Part shown: one piece after another, positions 42,983-54,675 of the stretch
How the letters are laid out: each line of letters opens with the position of its first letter
Position numbering within the stretch: the stretch's first letter is position 1
Source of the DNA: Stictocephala bisonia
Lineage: Eukaryota > Arthropoda > Insecta > Hemiptera > Membracidae
Direction: 5' to 3'
DNA: 64,000 nucleotides
Assembly (NCBI GenBank): GCA_035578905.1
Contig: JAQJVL010000581.1
Span: 381,001 to 445,000, forward strand
Notes under the pieces: model-generated
Seen by the model: only the letters and a program-made list of their open reading frames with translations
Database searches by the model: none
What the model was told of the DNA's origin: nothing
Made by a program: the position numbers and the translations under genes

Positions 42983-44352
42983 TTTTCATTGTATAGTAGT
43001 TGAACAATTAGTTGACACAAAATAACCTTGTTTTATATTAAATACTGAAATATGTGGTAAACAATATGTATAGAATGTAAGGAGTAATAAATGCAAGTAT
43101 CTGCAATGAGTCACAGATTGTTTATCACCACACCACTTTTATAAGAGAGCACAGTAACTCTTAATATTCGAGTTTCCAAATTCCTTGATCTGTTTCATAT
43201 AAAAAGATTTATGTAAAATAATTATTTGGATGAATAAAAATACAGTTACGGTAGTTTTTCATCTTTATTAGGACCAAAATTTAACTTTTAAAAGTTCCAA
43301 TTATTCATATACTTGGTAGTTTCAAAGTATGTATACATTCCATTCCACATTGAATTTTTGGTATTGCCTAAAACAGGGTTAACATTTTATCAGACAGTAA
43401 GTTCCTACGTCCCTAGATCTTTTTTAATAAATGATGATCTAATAGATTATCACTAAGTACTGATCTTATATCATCTAAAATTACTACAGTAAAAAAAAAA
43501 AAAAAAATAGTATTTCTACTATCTACTCTTCAGACTTGACTTTTAGTAAATCATATTCATACACAACTCGGCAGCACTTATAGTTAGCAGCCAAAATGAA
43601 CCACAAATCCATCCTAGGGGTTCACTCCCTCTGTAAACTCAATGATAGTGATTATTCATGTATTGTAATGAATGAGAAACCTGTCTGTTTATTTACCTTT
43701 CTTTTTATTCCTTATAAAAAAAGCATGGTAATTTTCATTGTCGTAAACATTATAACAATTATATTTAAACCAGTATCACTTGGTGTAAACTGCTCCTTAT
43801 TTCCTACAACAAAAATAACAAACTTTGCTATTTGTATTCATAATTAATAGTATTTATTTGTTTTGTTTTCAATTACAAATTATGACATTTTTAAAATTTA
43901 CCACTTGTCTTTGTTATTACTAGGCTGCACCAGTGTATTGCCTTTAAGGATTTTACCACTGCTGATGTCTTAGGGACAGTTTAATTTTTTTTGTTATTTA
44001 GATTAGTTGAATATATTTTCATTCTGTGATTTTATATTATAGTTGTCCTCAGTGTGTTCTTGCTAATATTTCACATTTTAATTGGTATTGACAACAATGG
44101 TAATTGTCAATATTTCCCTCTGTCCATATATATTTTTGTTTTATTTGTCAGTATTGTAATATTTTGTACTCTCGGCCCTCTCTCTTATAGTTAAAATAAT
44201 ATTGTACATAGATAGTTATACTTAATCTTGAATTATGATTATAACTTATGCATTAAAACAAATTAAGATCGTTATTTTGTTTAATTTTTATTTCTTGCAA
44301 CCTTTTTTACGTTGGGGGAAATGTCTTAAGGCACTGAACGTGTGACTAAGAA
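42983..44352. other. AT-rich intergenic sequence
   Basis: No gene recognised. A_n run at about 43492-43507. Confidence 0.45.
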
Positions 44353-44797
44353 TAGAAATAATATAGGTTAAGTTACCTTTTTTTTTTTTCCGTCAACAGT
44401 TCTTCTTTCATAAATGTGCTATGTACATTTCAAAGCGTAGAGCTTCATCATCAGGCTTTCCAAAAACGTCACATTTACATACTAAACATTAAAAACATTT
44501 AAAATATAAACTAAAACACTCAAACATATTAACACAGTACATTTGCCGGCCGGCGATAGACACCAACTCTTGGTGTTGTGGAGTTGGTGTCTATCGCCGG
44601 CCGGCAAATGTACTGTGTTAATATGTTTGAGTGTTTTAGTTTATATTTTAAGTTTTTAATGTTTAGTATGTAAATGTGACGTTTTTGGAAAGCCTGATGA
44701 TGAAGCTCTACGCTTTGAAATGTACATAGCACATTTATGAAAGAAGAACTGTTGACGGAAAAAAAAAAAAAAGGTAACTTAACCTATATTATTTCTA
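44353..44797. repeat. 445-bp near-perfect palindrome, PLE repeat pair E
   Basis: Left arm 44353-44569 and right arm 44581-44797 (217 bp each) are almost exact inverted copies around an 11-bp loop (TTGGTGTTGTG). Each arm has a long T or A run, a hammerhead-like core and, near the centre, GCCGGCCGGC. It looks like two Penelope-type terminal repeats joined head to head with no coding part. Confidence 0.93.
44694..44729 (+). ncRNA. Hammerhead-ribozyme-like motif, pair E right arm (mirrored in left arm)
   Basis: CTGATGA (44694-44700), extra T, GAAGC (44702-44706) pairing with GCTTT (44712-44716), loop TCTAC, GAAA (44717-44720), then the palindrome ATGTACAT followed by A. GC before CTGATGA can pair with GC after the site. 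The mirrored copy lies on the minus strand at 44421-44456. Confidence 0.7.
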
Positions 44798-44899
44798 TAA
44801 TATAACAGTTCTGGAGGCTAATAAAACAAAATGAATAAACTAAGAATAGTCTTCAATTACAGTAATACCCACTAAAGCCCTTACAGACCGTGGCGATCC

Positions 44900-45680
44900 A
44901 AGCCAGAACCCTTTCAGATGACTTCATGTCTGGCTGTGTGTCTTGTGCTCTTACGAGGTCACTTTCCTACTTCACATTGAACACCTAGAGGTCAGTTAGG
45001 AATCCTTCCTCACTTTTGGCTCTAGACTATGTTGGCATAGGCACAACATTTCTCCTTGTTTCTTCACTTTGCAACATTGCCTCCACTATGGTGTCTGCCG
45101 TAATAGGACCTACTACGTAGACAAGTGCTCTTCTCTCTCTTCAGCAAAGCACCTACTCACGAAGAACAAGTGATGAAAATCATCCTCGTTTTGTGGGCAG
45201 TACTTACACTGAGGATACCTGACCCTCCCCATTCAGTTCAGATACTTCCTGAAATATTCATGACCTGCAAGTTACTTGCACAAGTAGAATTCAACCTCTC
45301 CATGGCTCTAGCCGATCCAGGACTTAAGATAGCTGATGAGTCCGTTAGTGCTCTCATCCCACCTGCTCTGCTAAGCTCGCAGAGTCTCCGTCCTGGCCTC
45401 TACCGCTGCTTTTTTTCTGCCTTGATCAAGTACCTGGCAAAACATGGCCTGCCTCTCAAAGGCGAGTAAATCAAGGGGAACGATTCCTGCCACAACCATC
45501 ACTACCAAACCGGCAACATTACAGTAGGCTTTAATGCTGCTCTTCTTCGTTGCACTGCCAGAATACACTCAATTTATCTCCTCAACTTCATTGCACCTGC
45601 CCAGACTTTCACGCCGTACAGGAGAATAGCATTTATGGTGGACATGAGGAGTTTTGCAAACTTTACACAACACATAGCTT
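44900..45680 (-). pseudogene. R1-type non-LTR RT remnant (C-terminal half)
   Basis: Minus-strand pieces in shifting frames: AKLLMSTINAILLYGVKVWA at about 45660, LAVQRRAALK at about 45560, GLVVMVVAGIVPLDLLAFER at 45510-45450, QSRWDESTNG near 45340, GHEYFRKYLN then MGRVRYPQCKYCPQNEDDFH near 45270-45180. This order and wording follow the post-RT region and C-terminal CCHC-like domain of R1-clade ORF2. Several stops and frameshifts; RT core and endonuclease are absent. Confidence 0.75.
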
Positions 45681-45779
45681 CAAGATCAAAGAAGCTGCTC
45701 ATAATGAGAATAAAATAGTACATATTTTAATGATTTATGTCACTTATAAATAAAGTTTTTTGAGAATATTCAATAAATT

Positions 45780-46377
45780 TGGATTTTTCAGATAGATAAC
45801 TATAGTGTGTTACTGACAAACATTTAGAGTACATAAAGGAATCTAAATCAACCAAGGAAATGTTAATACCTCTGAAAAATGTACGTGAAAAGAAAATGAA
45901 ATGAAAATTGCCTGCCTTTATTGTTTATATAAATGGTGAGGTTAGGGCTACATAGGACTTAGAAAAGAACATTTTTCAAATTGAACATAAGAAGAACATT
46001 AGTCTCTTTAAAATGCAACACAAATTAGCTTCAGGTGCACCTTGCAAATTTTGATGGCATAATAAGAGAACTAGAGGGCATAGGATGTATACAAATAATA
46101 GTAAATAATGGCTTATTGTACAAACATTATTTTTGTAGAAAAAAGCGAACTCAGGACTAAAAGTCCTCTTACAGTTAACTCATAAAATATCAGTACTTGT
46201 TTTGTTGCGGGTATTTTAAGTATGACTAGACTCTATGAACTTGGATTTTTAGGTATAATCCGAATCATGGTTGGCGGCCTGCGAACAGTCCATATGCGAC
46301 AGAATTTGTCCCCCACCACGCGCTGTCATATGTTTTTAGTATAGTCGCTGCTAGAGAACAATGATCCCACTTGCCAC
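45780..46377. other. No gene recognised
   Basis: AT-rich sequence up to the 5'-truncated retroelement that starts near 46378. Confidence 0.4.
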
Positions 46378-47915
46378 TGTGTTTACATTGAATCTGCTAT
46401 TGCACTGTTGCTAGCTCTTCGTAAATTAAAACCTAAAACTTCTGTTGGTCCTGATGGTCTACCTCCTTTCATTTTCAAGGCGTGTTCTGATTTATTGGTT
46501 GCTCCTTTGCTTCACATATTTAATATTTCTATCTCTAACTCTCAATTTCCTACTGTTTGGAAACGTGCAAAAGTTACTCCTATTTTTAAGAAAGGCCAGA
46601 AATGTGAAATACGGAATTATAGGCCTGTATCAATTTTATCAACTCGTGCCAAAGTGTACGAGTCCATACTGTACAATAGATTATTTTATCATGTAAAAAG
46701 TTTTATTAGTCCTCATCAGCATGATTTCTTTCCTGGCCGATCAATAACATCTAATCTGTTAAATTTTAGTGAATTCTGTATATCTGCCTTGGATAAGGGT
46801 GGTCAAGTAGATGTCATATATACAGATTTTGCGAAAGCGTTTGATAAAGTGGATCATTTGACATTGCTTTCAAGATTACATTATTTTGGTTTATCTTCTT
46901 CATTAATAAAATTATTTGCGTCCTATTTATCCAGAAGAATTCAGTACGTTTCTTATAAAGGAGCTGTTTCATTCAATTTCCATCCCGAGTCTGGAGTTCC
47001 ACAAGGGTCTAATTTAGGGCCTCTTCTGTTTATTATTTTCATAAATAATATCACATCATCAATAAAAATTGTCAATTTTTGATGTATGCGGATGATCTAA
47101 AAATCTTCAAAAGTATCGATAGTGTTTATGATTGTATGCAGTTACAAGATGATTTAGACAACCTCTTTCAATGGAGTTCCAATAATTTAAAATTTAATCT
47201 GGATAAGTGTTCTGTTATTCGTTTTTCCAAAAGATCTGACAAAAATATAGTTTACTCAAATTATAATATGGGTGGCGTTCAACTAGCATCCAATAATTCC
47301 ATTAAAGATCTGGGTATCACGTTTGATGAGAAATTTACCTTTGTTAATCATGTTATATCTATGTGTAAATCTTCATTTGCGGTTCTAGGCTTTATCCGTA
47401 GATCTGCTAATTTCTTAAAAAATGCCAATTTAGTCAAACTTCTATTTTGCTCCTTAGTACGATCTAGATTAGAATATGGTTCAGTTATCTGGATGCCATC
47501 ATACGCTTACCTCTCAGATATGGTTGAGAATGTTCAGAAAAGATTTTTGAGGTTTTTGTATTTCAAGGAATTTGATCACTTTACAACAGTGATTCCATAT
47601 TCGGAGCTACTATCGATATTTCATTTAGACTCTCTGAGTGTGCGGCGGAAAGTGGCTATGTTGGCTTGCCTGCATAAGCTTGTGGGTGGTGGGCTAGATG
47701 ACTCGGCTCTATTATCAAAACTACAATTCAATGTTCCTCGGCCTAATACAAGGAGTCGTATGTTGTTCACTCCCTGCTTTTCTCGTACCAACCTGTCTGC
47801 TAACTCTCCACTCAATGTTATGATTAGGCTATACAATTCGCTTTCCGTAAGTGTTGATATTTTTAGTTTTTCGTTACATGATTTTTTAAAAGCTGTAAAA
47901 GCCAGTATGCATTAA
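46378..47915 (+). pseudogene. Non-LTR (Jockey/CR1-like) reverse transcriptase, one frameshift
   Basis: Frame 46408-47082 continues in 47079-47915. Motifs in order: KTSVGPDGLPPFIFKACSD, VTPIFKKGQKCEIRNYRPVS, FPGRSITSNLL, VDVIYTDFAKAFDKVDH (first catalytic D), SGVPQGSNLGPLLFIIFINN, then LMYADDLKIF (catalytic pair) at the frame change. After that come DLGITFDEKFTFVNHV and SLVRSRLEYGSVIWMPSYAY. The break falls in a run of five A at about 47062-47067; one extra A would give NCQFLMYADDL in frame, so a single-base loss explains it. The APE endonuclease and ORF1 are absent, so the copy is 5' truncated. Translation upstream of 46408 (ESAIALLLALRKLKPK) shows the RT begins near 46378. The 3' end is near 48290, in AATGAATATGAATAT. 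Confidence 0.9.
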
Positions 47916-48535
47916 TTTAGTATATTGTTAAATTAATTTATTGTAACATTTTTTATTGATCTAATTAACGGCATTGTAATTTATTAATTTCAAAATATTT
48001 TAATTATACGTTTTTATTTGAGCATGTGCAGAATAATTGTCTTGTAATATCTTATTTAAATATTTATTAACCCACTTTTTATATGTTTAGTTTGTTGTAA
48101 TTATTAAATAACCTAATAGATTTTGTATGAGCATAATCTCGTCTGTTTGCATGTTTAATATATTTATTATTTGTTGTTTTTTTTTCTGTAAGCTGTGAAT
48201 AATGTATTATTTTAGTGCAACATTGTAATTGGGTTATAATGCCTGTAATGTATGCATTTTGTTAATAAATGAATATGAATATTATTTAGTCAATAGAGTT
48301 GAAGTATTCTTAATGGTTTAAATGCTAGAGTAATATAACCTTGGTTAAATTGGTTCTACCCATAGTTATAATATTGTACCATCATTGATTTATATATTTT
48401 GTACGTGACTGTACCTCGCAGCTCACTGCCGCAGGAGGGGACTCGTGGTGGGAGAAATAAACATTCTCTCTCCTCTACACGCCATTTAGTTTGCGTTTAT
48501 GATTTCATAAATCATTAAAAAAATACATGTAAATT
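47916..48535. other. 3' UTR of the retroelement and unassigned sequence
   Basis: The AT-rich tail to about 48290 belongs to the reverse-transcriptase element. 48410-48500 has a GC-richer stretch with GAAATAAACATTCTCTCTCC, reminiscent of an LTR R/U5 border, but no partner LTR is present. Confidence 0.4.
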
Positions 48536-48539
48536 ATTT

Positions 48540-48765
48540 ATTGTTTGAAATAGAAGGTCAAGAAAGAGTGATTTATAAGTGTTTTAAAAAGCATTTGTAA
48601 TGGTTCTGATTGCCTTCTTCTGCAGTTTTAACATTTCTTCAATTCTGGTGCAATTTCCATAAAGATGGATTGAAAATAAGCATTTCTTGGTTTTAAATAT
48701 TCTTTTGGAATTAAAATTGTGAGTTTGTTTAGCAGAAATATAAGGTATGAGAGTCTCTTATTTAA
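48540..48765 (-). pseudogene. Non-LTR RT C-terminal fragment
   Basis: Minus strand with one or two frameshifts gives IFMEIAPELKKC in one frame and LWKLHQN, KTAEEGNQNHYKCF in another. Their combined pattern matches the WGN...KLQKKAIRTIT segment near the C-terminus of CR1-like ORF2. Short and decayed. Confidence 0.5.
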
Positions 48766-48770
48766 ATAAC

Positions 48771-48957
48771 CCACCGCCCACCCATACACGTACCATGGTG
48801 ATGACCCACCCATACACGTACCGTGGTGATGAAAATACACGCACCATGGTGATGGCCCACCGACCCAACCATACACGCACCGTGGTGATGACCCACCCAT
48901 ACACAGACAGTGGTGATGACCCACTCGCCCACCCATACACGTACAGTGGTGATGATA
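48771..48957. repeat. GT-rich minisatellite, array 8
   Basis: Same CCCACCCATACACGTAC family, units ending in CATGGTGATGAC, CGTGGTGATGA and AGTGGTGATGAC. It reads through frames on both strands that are not genes. Confidence 0.92.
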
Positions 48958-49501
48958 TTTACACAATACACATTGTGTACTCCAAATTAGATTCATATAT
49001 CAGCATGTTAGGTCATTCTGTGTGTTATGGAAATTTATTTTAAGTACAATGGTTGTGGATGTTACTCAGGAAGTTAATGAGAATCAGTTTTGAGAAGGTG
49101 ACCATTCTACATAGTACAGGAAACCAGGTAAAAAAGGTTAGGAAAGTTCAGATTAAATAGAAAGTAGATAAATCGAGTTGAAACCTTTTCCAAGTTGTTA
49201 AGGAAGGTCTGTACATCATAAATACAGCAATTGTAAAGTCCGGAAACGGTTCAATTACATAGTTAACAAAAACAGTAAATAATTGGAATAAATCGAAAAA
49301 TACACTACACATTTAAATGAAAATTAGTAACTAGGGGGTTTTAAGTCGCTTATTGTTATTTTAACATAACAAAATAATGTAAAACAAAATGGCAGATGAA
49401 AAATTAAGCTTTCCTGCCATTATAACGATTTTTACGAATAAAAGATAAAAAGTTGTATAAATCTATTTATGTGTTTTATGGTCTCTTGTTTATTATGGGA
49501 G
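48958..49501. other. No gene recognised
   Basis: AT-rich sequence. Confidence 0.4.
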
Positions 49502-50049
49502 ACTAGCTGTACCCGCCCGCTTCGCCGGTCATAATATTGAGTTTGATTTAGAACCTAATAGCTGAAAGAATTCGAGCATTTTTGCTTCTTCTACCAATAT
49601 TAGATTTTTTAGGAGGCATGTCATAAAAAGTAAACTGCAAAACAAATAATTATTTATTTTTTATTTTCACGTTTCACCACATGTTTTAATTACCGGGGAA
49701 AAAAGATTAACACCAAATACAGATCACCTGGTCAAGTAAAAGTAGTGTGTGCTACACTCTCAAGGTGAAATGTAGAACTACAATAAATCAAAACATATAC
49801 AGTACTGTTGTTGTGAGAACTTCAATCTGCTTATGGCATGTGACATACATTAAACCACACAGTCATATGTTTTTTGTAAACAATTCAGATTCTCCATTTG
49901 AATAACATGGGATCTTTAGGAGCCCGTGGGGCGGGACCCTATGGACGGATCTGCATCAAACTTCACAGAAACCATCTCGGGAGTTTACAGGACAACATCC
50001 TAAAGTTTCATGGCGATCAGTTGGATGGTTTGGCAGCGCATAAACTTCA

Positions 50050-50121
<72 letters not shown>
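49502..50121 (+). repeat. Dispersed retroelement-like repeat with microsatellite tail
   Basis: Starts ACTAGCTGTACCCGCCCGCT and TCGCCGG, and ends GGTTTGGCAGCGCATAAACT followed by a 70-bp (TA)n tail (50052-50121). The same start occurs inverted at 59897-59855. A defined 5' start plus a microsatellite tail suggests a non-LTR or SINE-like repeat. Class not certain. Confidence 0.6.
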
Positions 50122-50123
<2 letters not shown>

Positions 50124-51842
50124 AACATCCTCTTTTATAAATATAGATTTACAACTTGTTGACAGCTGTTAACTGTCAACATTTAAAATATGTTATCAAG
50201 AAAAAGGCTTTAAAATCAATAACTTTACTATAGAAAATTTGCTTTTTAAAAACTATTGCCTTTGAAGCAAATAATTATTTTTCACAAGCATTTAAAAATC
50301 ATATTTCAATGATAACTTTTTTTCTGTTAAAGATATATTAACGTGCAAGGTCGTATTGGAAAGGTATATTTATACTTATCAAATATACGACAGCTTTTTC
50401 AACTAAATTAAAACTTTTTTGATATATTTGAGGTTAAATCATAACACTTTTATGTAAAAAACATGAACAAAAATTCAAACACTCATACCACTGTATAGGC
50501 ACATCAAAATCGATTTTTTCCAAAAGTAAATTGCTGGGCAAGCCAATCCCTAAAAAATAATTGTTAATAAAATTTCTTTAAAAATTAACTAATTCTTTTC
50601 TAAAACCACATTCCAATTAGCAACACGTATTTAGCCACAAAGTGTTAATAAAGTGGCTAAGTAGCCAACAAATATTTGGCTGTATTTTTTAATTTTATGT
50701 GATAGGAAACTTATTAGTCTTACTTTTTTATTAATTTATCCTTGTCAAATTTTGTCTAAAATATTGTTTTGTATGAGTCACCATCTTCAAGATATTCACG
50801 TCGAAACAACCCATTATTTTCATTTATTGATAAAATTGCCATCTTTAAAATGCTATATCTAGCCTTTGGTTAATCATGAAAAAGTAAAATATTCTGAAAC
50901 GTAAATTTATTAGCTTAAAATTAAGTCCTTATACATTTGTACAAGAGTGAGGCATTTTTTCCGCTATTTAAAAAAACTTATGAAAAACATGACATTTCAG
51001 GGTGAAAATGTCAATATTGAATGTTCTCTAGCTCAGCAGGAGTGCATTTTATTAAAATGTTGTTAATAACTTTTTCTTCATAAAATGAGTTAATTAACCC
51101 ACTATATGTTATTTTAAAATATTTTGTCCCCCTGTATAAAAGTGTCCCCCCACCACCTCAACTTGGAAGCGGGCAGGCAAAGTGGTGTATTTCAAGGAAC
51201 TACATCTCACTTGATATAATATGACCAATTTCAAGTAAATATAGTAGCTTTATATTTAATCGTCACTCCCAAAATATGCATGACAGACCAACATCAAGTT
51301 AATCCGTCCACTGCAAGAAATACACTTATGTGTCCTGGACTATATAAACTGGTTCCTACCAATTACTGCTTTATTGTTTAGTGTATGGTTTTGCGTATCG
51401 TACAGTTGTGTTAGGAGGTTATTTGTTTTTATTATTAATTAAATAGTGTTCGGAATTGGTGCATTTAACATATTTCAGAATATGGTAAAGAACACAATAT
51501 TTGGTTAGCAGTGAACGTGTTAATGGTCTATGTTAGCTTTCAAATGATGGTAAAGTTTTTATTAGTTTTCTTTACAAACTGACTAAAATTTAAAAACCAA
51601 AGTAGATTTTAAAAGGAAGCTACTAGTATTCAAGAAGGATTCTTAACTGATGTGACTGTTTATTTCTCTTGGTATTATCTCTATAGACAAAACACAACTC
51701 ACTATAATTGAACTATGCTAGTTCACTTGTATTAAGAAGGTATGTATGTAATATTCAATGTAATTGCATCTTTATTGAACACACATTTTATTTCAGTTTG
51801 TAATACTTTGCAGGTTAAAGCTAATTTTAACAAAGCTATAAA
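50122..51842. other. AT-rich sequence, no gene recognised
   Basis: GCAGTGAACGTGTTAA at 51510-51525 resembles the right end of the CACATTCAGTGC TTAA MITEs, but no left end was found. Confidence 0.4.
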
Positions 51843-52390
51843 ATGTATCCCACATACTTTGAAACCTCAGGAAAACTAATTGCTTTTGATCTTACAAATT
51901 ATAAAGAAATTATTGGCATTTCAAAGTCATTGAAACCAAAGAAGTCAGCGGGTTGGGTTGACATACCCCAATTCCTTTTAAAATCATGTGCTGAAACACT
52001 CTCAAGGCCACTTGAATTTTTGGTTAACCAGCCGCTTTAAGAGGGTGACTTCCCAGAACTTTTAAAAATATCCACTATAAAATCAATTCTTAAGAAACAA
52101 AATAACTTATCAATAGACAACCTCCGCCCAGTTTCTCTCCTATCTTCGTTTTCAAAGGTCCCTTAAAGAATCATTTTTAATAAATTATATGAATATTTTG
52201 ATAGAAATAAAATTTTTCACTCTCGTCAATTTGGATTTTTAAAGGGTAAAAACACTTGTAACGCCATTTTTGAGTTTTTTACTGGAGTGTCTAGTGTCGT
52301 GGATGGGTCGCAGCACACTGTTGGTGCCTTTTGTGACCTGTCCAAGGCATTCGACTTTGTAAACCACAACGTACTGGTTAGAAATCTGTC
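51843..52390 (+). pseudogene. CR1-like non-LTR RT, N-terminal half
   Basis: Pieces: SLKPKKSAGWVDIPQFLLKS, EGDFPELLKISTIKSILKKQ, DNLRPVSLLSSFSKV, RIIFNKLYEYFDRNKIFHSR, QFGFLKGKNTCNAIFEFF, VGAFCDLSKAFDFVNHNVLV (first catalytic D). Stops at about 52038 and 52166 break the frame. It ends abruptly at about 52390 where hAT-related sequence begins. The C-terminal half is at 54676-55545. Confidence 0.85.
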
Positions 52391-52899
52391 AAAAAATACG
52401 ATGACAGAGTACTGAGCTTGAAGATCTTGAACTTGATGGCAGAGAATATTTTAAAATCAATACCTTTTTAGTTATAATTGATCAGTTTATAGTTGAATTT
52501 AAAAGAAGGTATAAGCCATGCAATGAGTACCAAGGAAAACTTAATTTCTTGACACAAATTGTAAAATCTCCAGGAAAAGTAGAAGAAAGTATTTTGAGAT
52601 CGAAAGCTCAAAATCTCATAGAAACTTACCGAAATGGTCTTGGAGATGACTTCATCGATGAGTGCTGCCATTTTCAAGCATACTGTGCAGTATCTGGTGA
52701 GAAGTTTGAAGATACCTCGTTGAAAAGCATTTCAACTTACCTCAGGTACCATTCTCTTCAAGATGTCTACCCGAATATCAACATAGTATTACAAATTTGT
52801 CTTTCGATTCCGGCTACAAACTGCTCTGGTGAAAGAAGTTTTTTTTGCTTAAAGAGAGTGAAAAACTATTTGAGATCAACCATTAATGAAGATGAGTGA
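52391..52899 (+). pseudogene. hAT transposase C-terminal fragment
   Basis: Reads DGREYFKINTFLVIIDQFIV, EFKRRYKPCNEYQGKLNFLT, ..., YPNINIVLQICLSIPATNCS, GERSFFCLKRVKNYLRSTIN. The last part is the hAT dimerisation region (usual form ...P.S.A..ERSFS.LK.IK..LRS.M). N-terminal BED finger and catalytic region are absent. Frame open to TGA at 52897-52899. Part of the DNA that separates the two halves of the CR1-like RT. Confidence 0.85.
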
Positions 52900-52948
52900 G
52901 TGAAACTCCTTCCACTCACCTATAAATACTCACACCCTGCCAACTTTT

Positions 52949-52951
52949 ACA

Positions 52952-53004
<53 letters not shown>
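52949..53004. repeat. (CA)n microsatellite
   Basis: Alternating ACAC run of about 55 bp. Confidence 0.92.
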
Positions 53005-53006
<2 letters not shown>

Positions 53007-54100
53007 ACCCACACACCTACACACTTCATCTGATTACATTACACTTACACACATTCATTATAACGCTAGTTATTTAGTTATTTGCTTTCAGTATTGGTGT
53101 CTGGGGGTTTGAGAGGACCAAAAATGTTCACTAAATGATGCGGGTAGAGAATGTTAATGTTTCTGTTAATAAGCACGGAGGACCACTGCTCTTCCGGAGC
53201 AGACGGGAGAATCAACTAAGGACATAAAATTAATTAATGAGAGAGAATTGACTCACCACAGAGCTTGGTTGAACACTTATCCAACAGGAGTAGTTGGAGA
53301 CACTTGTGGTAATCCTGTCCACCTTCCTTTGTCACAGTTCTAAAGCACTGAAGAGTAGTCGCGGAAGTACGAGCGTTTCGAAAGTCCAGAAGACCGATCA
53401 CGTACCGCACAAACGAGGTTCTTGAAGGTCTGGATGAGTAGCACAGAGTTAGAGAAAGTTAACAAAGTTAGAGAGAAAATTGGTGAGTTGAAGAGAGAGA
53501 GAAACTACGAGAGTTGTGTACATATCAAGAGTGTCTTGCGGTCTGGGAGAGAGAGACCACGCGAGAGAGTTGTGTACACATCAAGAGTATCTTGCGGTCT
53601 GGGGCGAAACCGTTGCCTGAGGTGAGTGTAATTCTGAGCACCAATGAGAGCTCGAGTTTCGGGGTGGCGTGATGTTTATTCTGAGGGCAGATAACCCTCT
53701 CTCTCTCTTGGCTTTAGTGAGAATGTGAAATACCAAAAAATCAAATCTTATAACTACAGAATATATGAACTATGTACAATTATCTTATTACCTAACAATT
53801 GGTTTATTGTTATCATTTGTTTAGTCTAGTTAGCTTTAGTCTTTTCATTGTTGAATTTTGAAAGTTTATATTAGTTTAATTTATTTCATGTTCGTTGTTA
53901 CTATTTATTTAATTTACCATTAGTTTTTCTATTGTTTGTTATTTTTTATAGTCATATTGTTTTTTCATAAAATTGTTAGTGTACAACAGTTATTTCTGCA
54001 TGTTTGTTAATCTTTGTTTAAAAAGGCATTGCCGTTGGTTCAATGAATAAATAAATAAATAAGATAAATTGAACGTTTTGTCTATTTTGTGTATAGAATC
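53005..54100. other. Inserted sequence inside the hAT remnant, no gene recognised
   Basis: 53100-53640 is GC-richer and AG-rich, with a tandem duplication of about 52 bp (GAGAGTTGTGTACA...TCTTGCGGTCTGGG at 53511 and 53563). 53700-54060 is T-rich. No coding similarity. Confidence 0.4.
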
Positions 54101-54101
54101 T

Positions 54102-54170
54102 GAAATTGCCGCAAAGAAAGATTACAGCACAGTGATAGAAGACTTTGCTCAGAAGAAGGCTCGGAGGAAA
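54102..54170 (+). other. Possible exon-like segment, unidentified
   Basis: After TTTTGTGTATAG an open stretch reads ESEIAAKKDYSTVIEDFAQK-KARRK, with balanced base use in an AT-rich surround, then AAAGTATTTT as a weak donor. It looks like a lysine-rich coiled protein segment, but I cannot name the family. It may be an exon of an unrelated gene, a captured fragment in the hAT element, or chance. Confidence 0.25.
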
Positions 54171-54625
54171 GTATTTTTTATGGAAATTCAAGAAATATTC
54201 ATCAGATACTAAATGTCATGTAAAAAAATTGTAAAAAATACAATTACACAACAATTTTTATCGTATGTTTTGATCAATCCTTTTTATTAGAAGTGGAGTA
54301 TTTTAGGATAATATAGGCAATAAATCATATTATGTACCTATTTCAAATAATTCAAATGTTGTAATAATAAAATAAGTAAATTGTTCCTATGGAAGTTCGA
54401 TAAAAGGGAAAACATAAACTTTACCCCTAATAGTTCTACAATAAAAATTGCGATACAAGTGCAAAGAAAATAATTAAAAAATAGTAGTTCCAATGATTCA
54501 TTTTTTAAATAAACTTATATTTTTATTTGATAATATATTCAAATACAGTTCCTATTCTACGTGTCTCATATTACCAAAATTATATGTAGGAGGCAGACAT
54601 AATGAGTTGTTGAGGGGAGGGGGGC

Positions 54626-54674
54626 GGCGGAACCCGGCCGGCCTAAGGGTGTCATGATGCTAAATGCGGCCCTG
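54626..54674 (+). repeat. hAT-type right terminal inverted repeat
   Basis: GGTGTCATGATGCTAAATGC followed by GGCCCTG. Inverted this is CAGGGCCGCATTTAG, the form of a common hAT end. It marks the right edge of the insert that splits the CR1-like RT. The left end is not found. Confidence 0.6.
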
Positions 54675-54675
54675 C

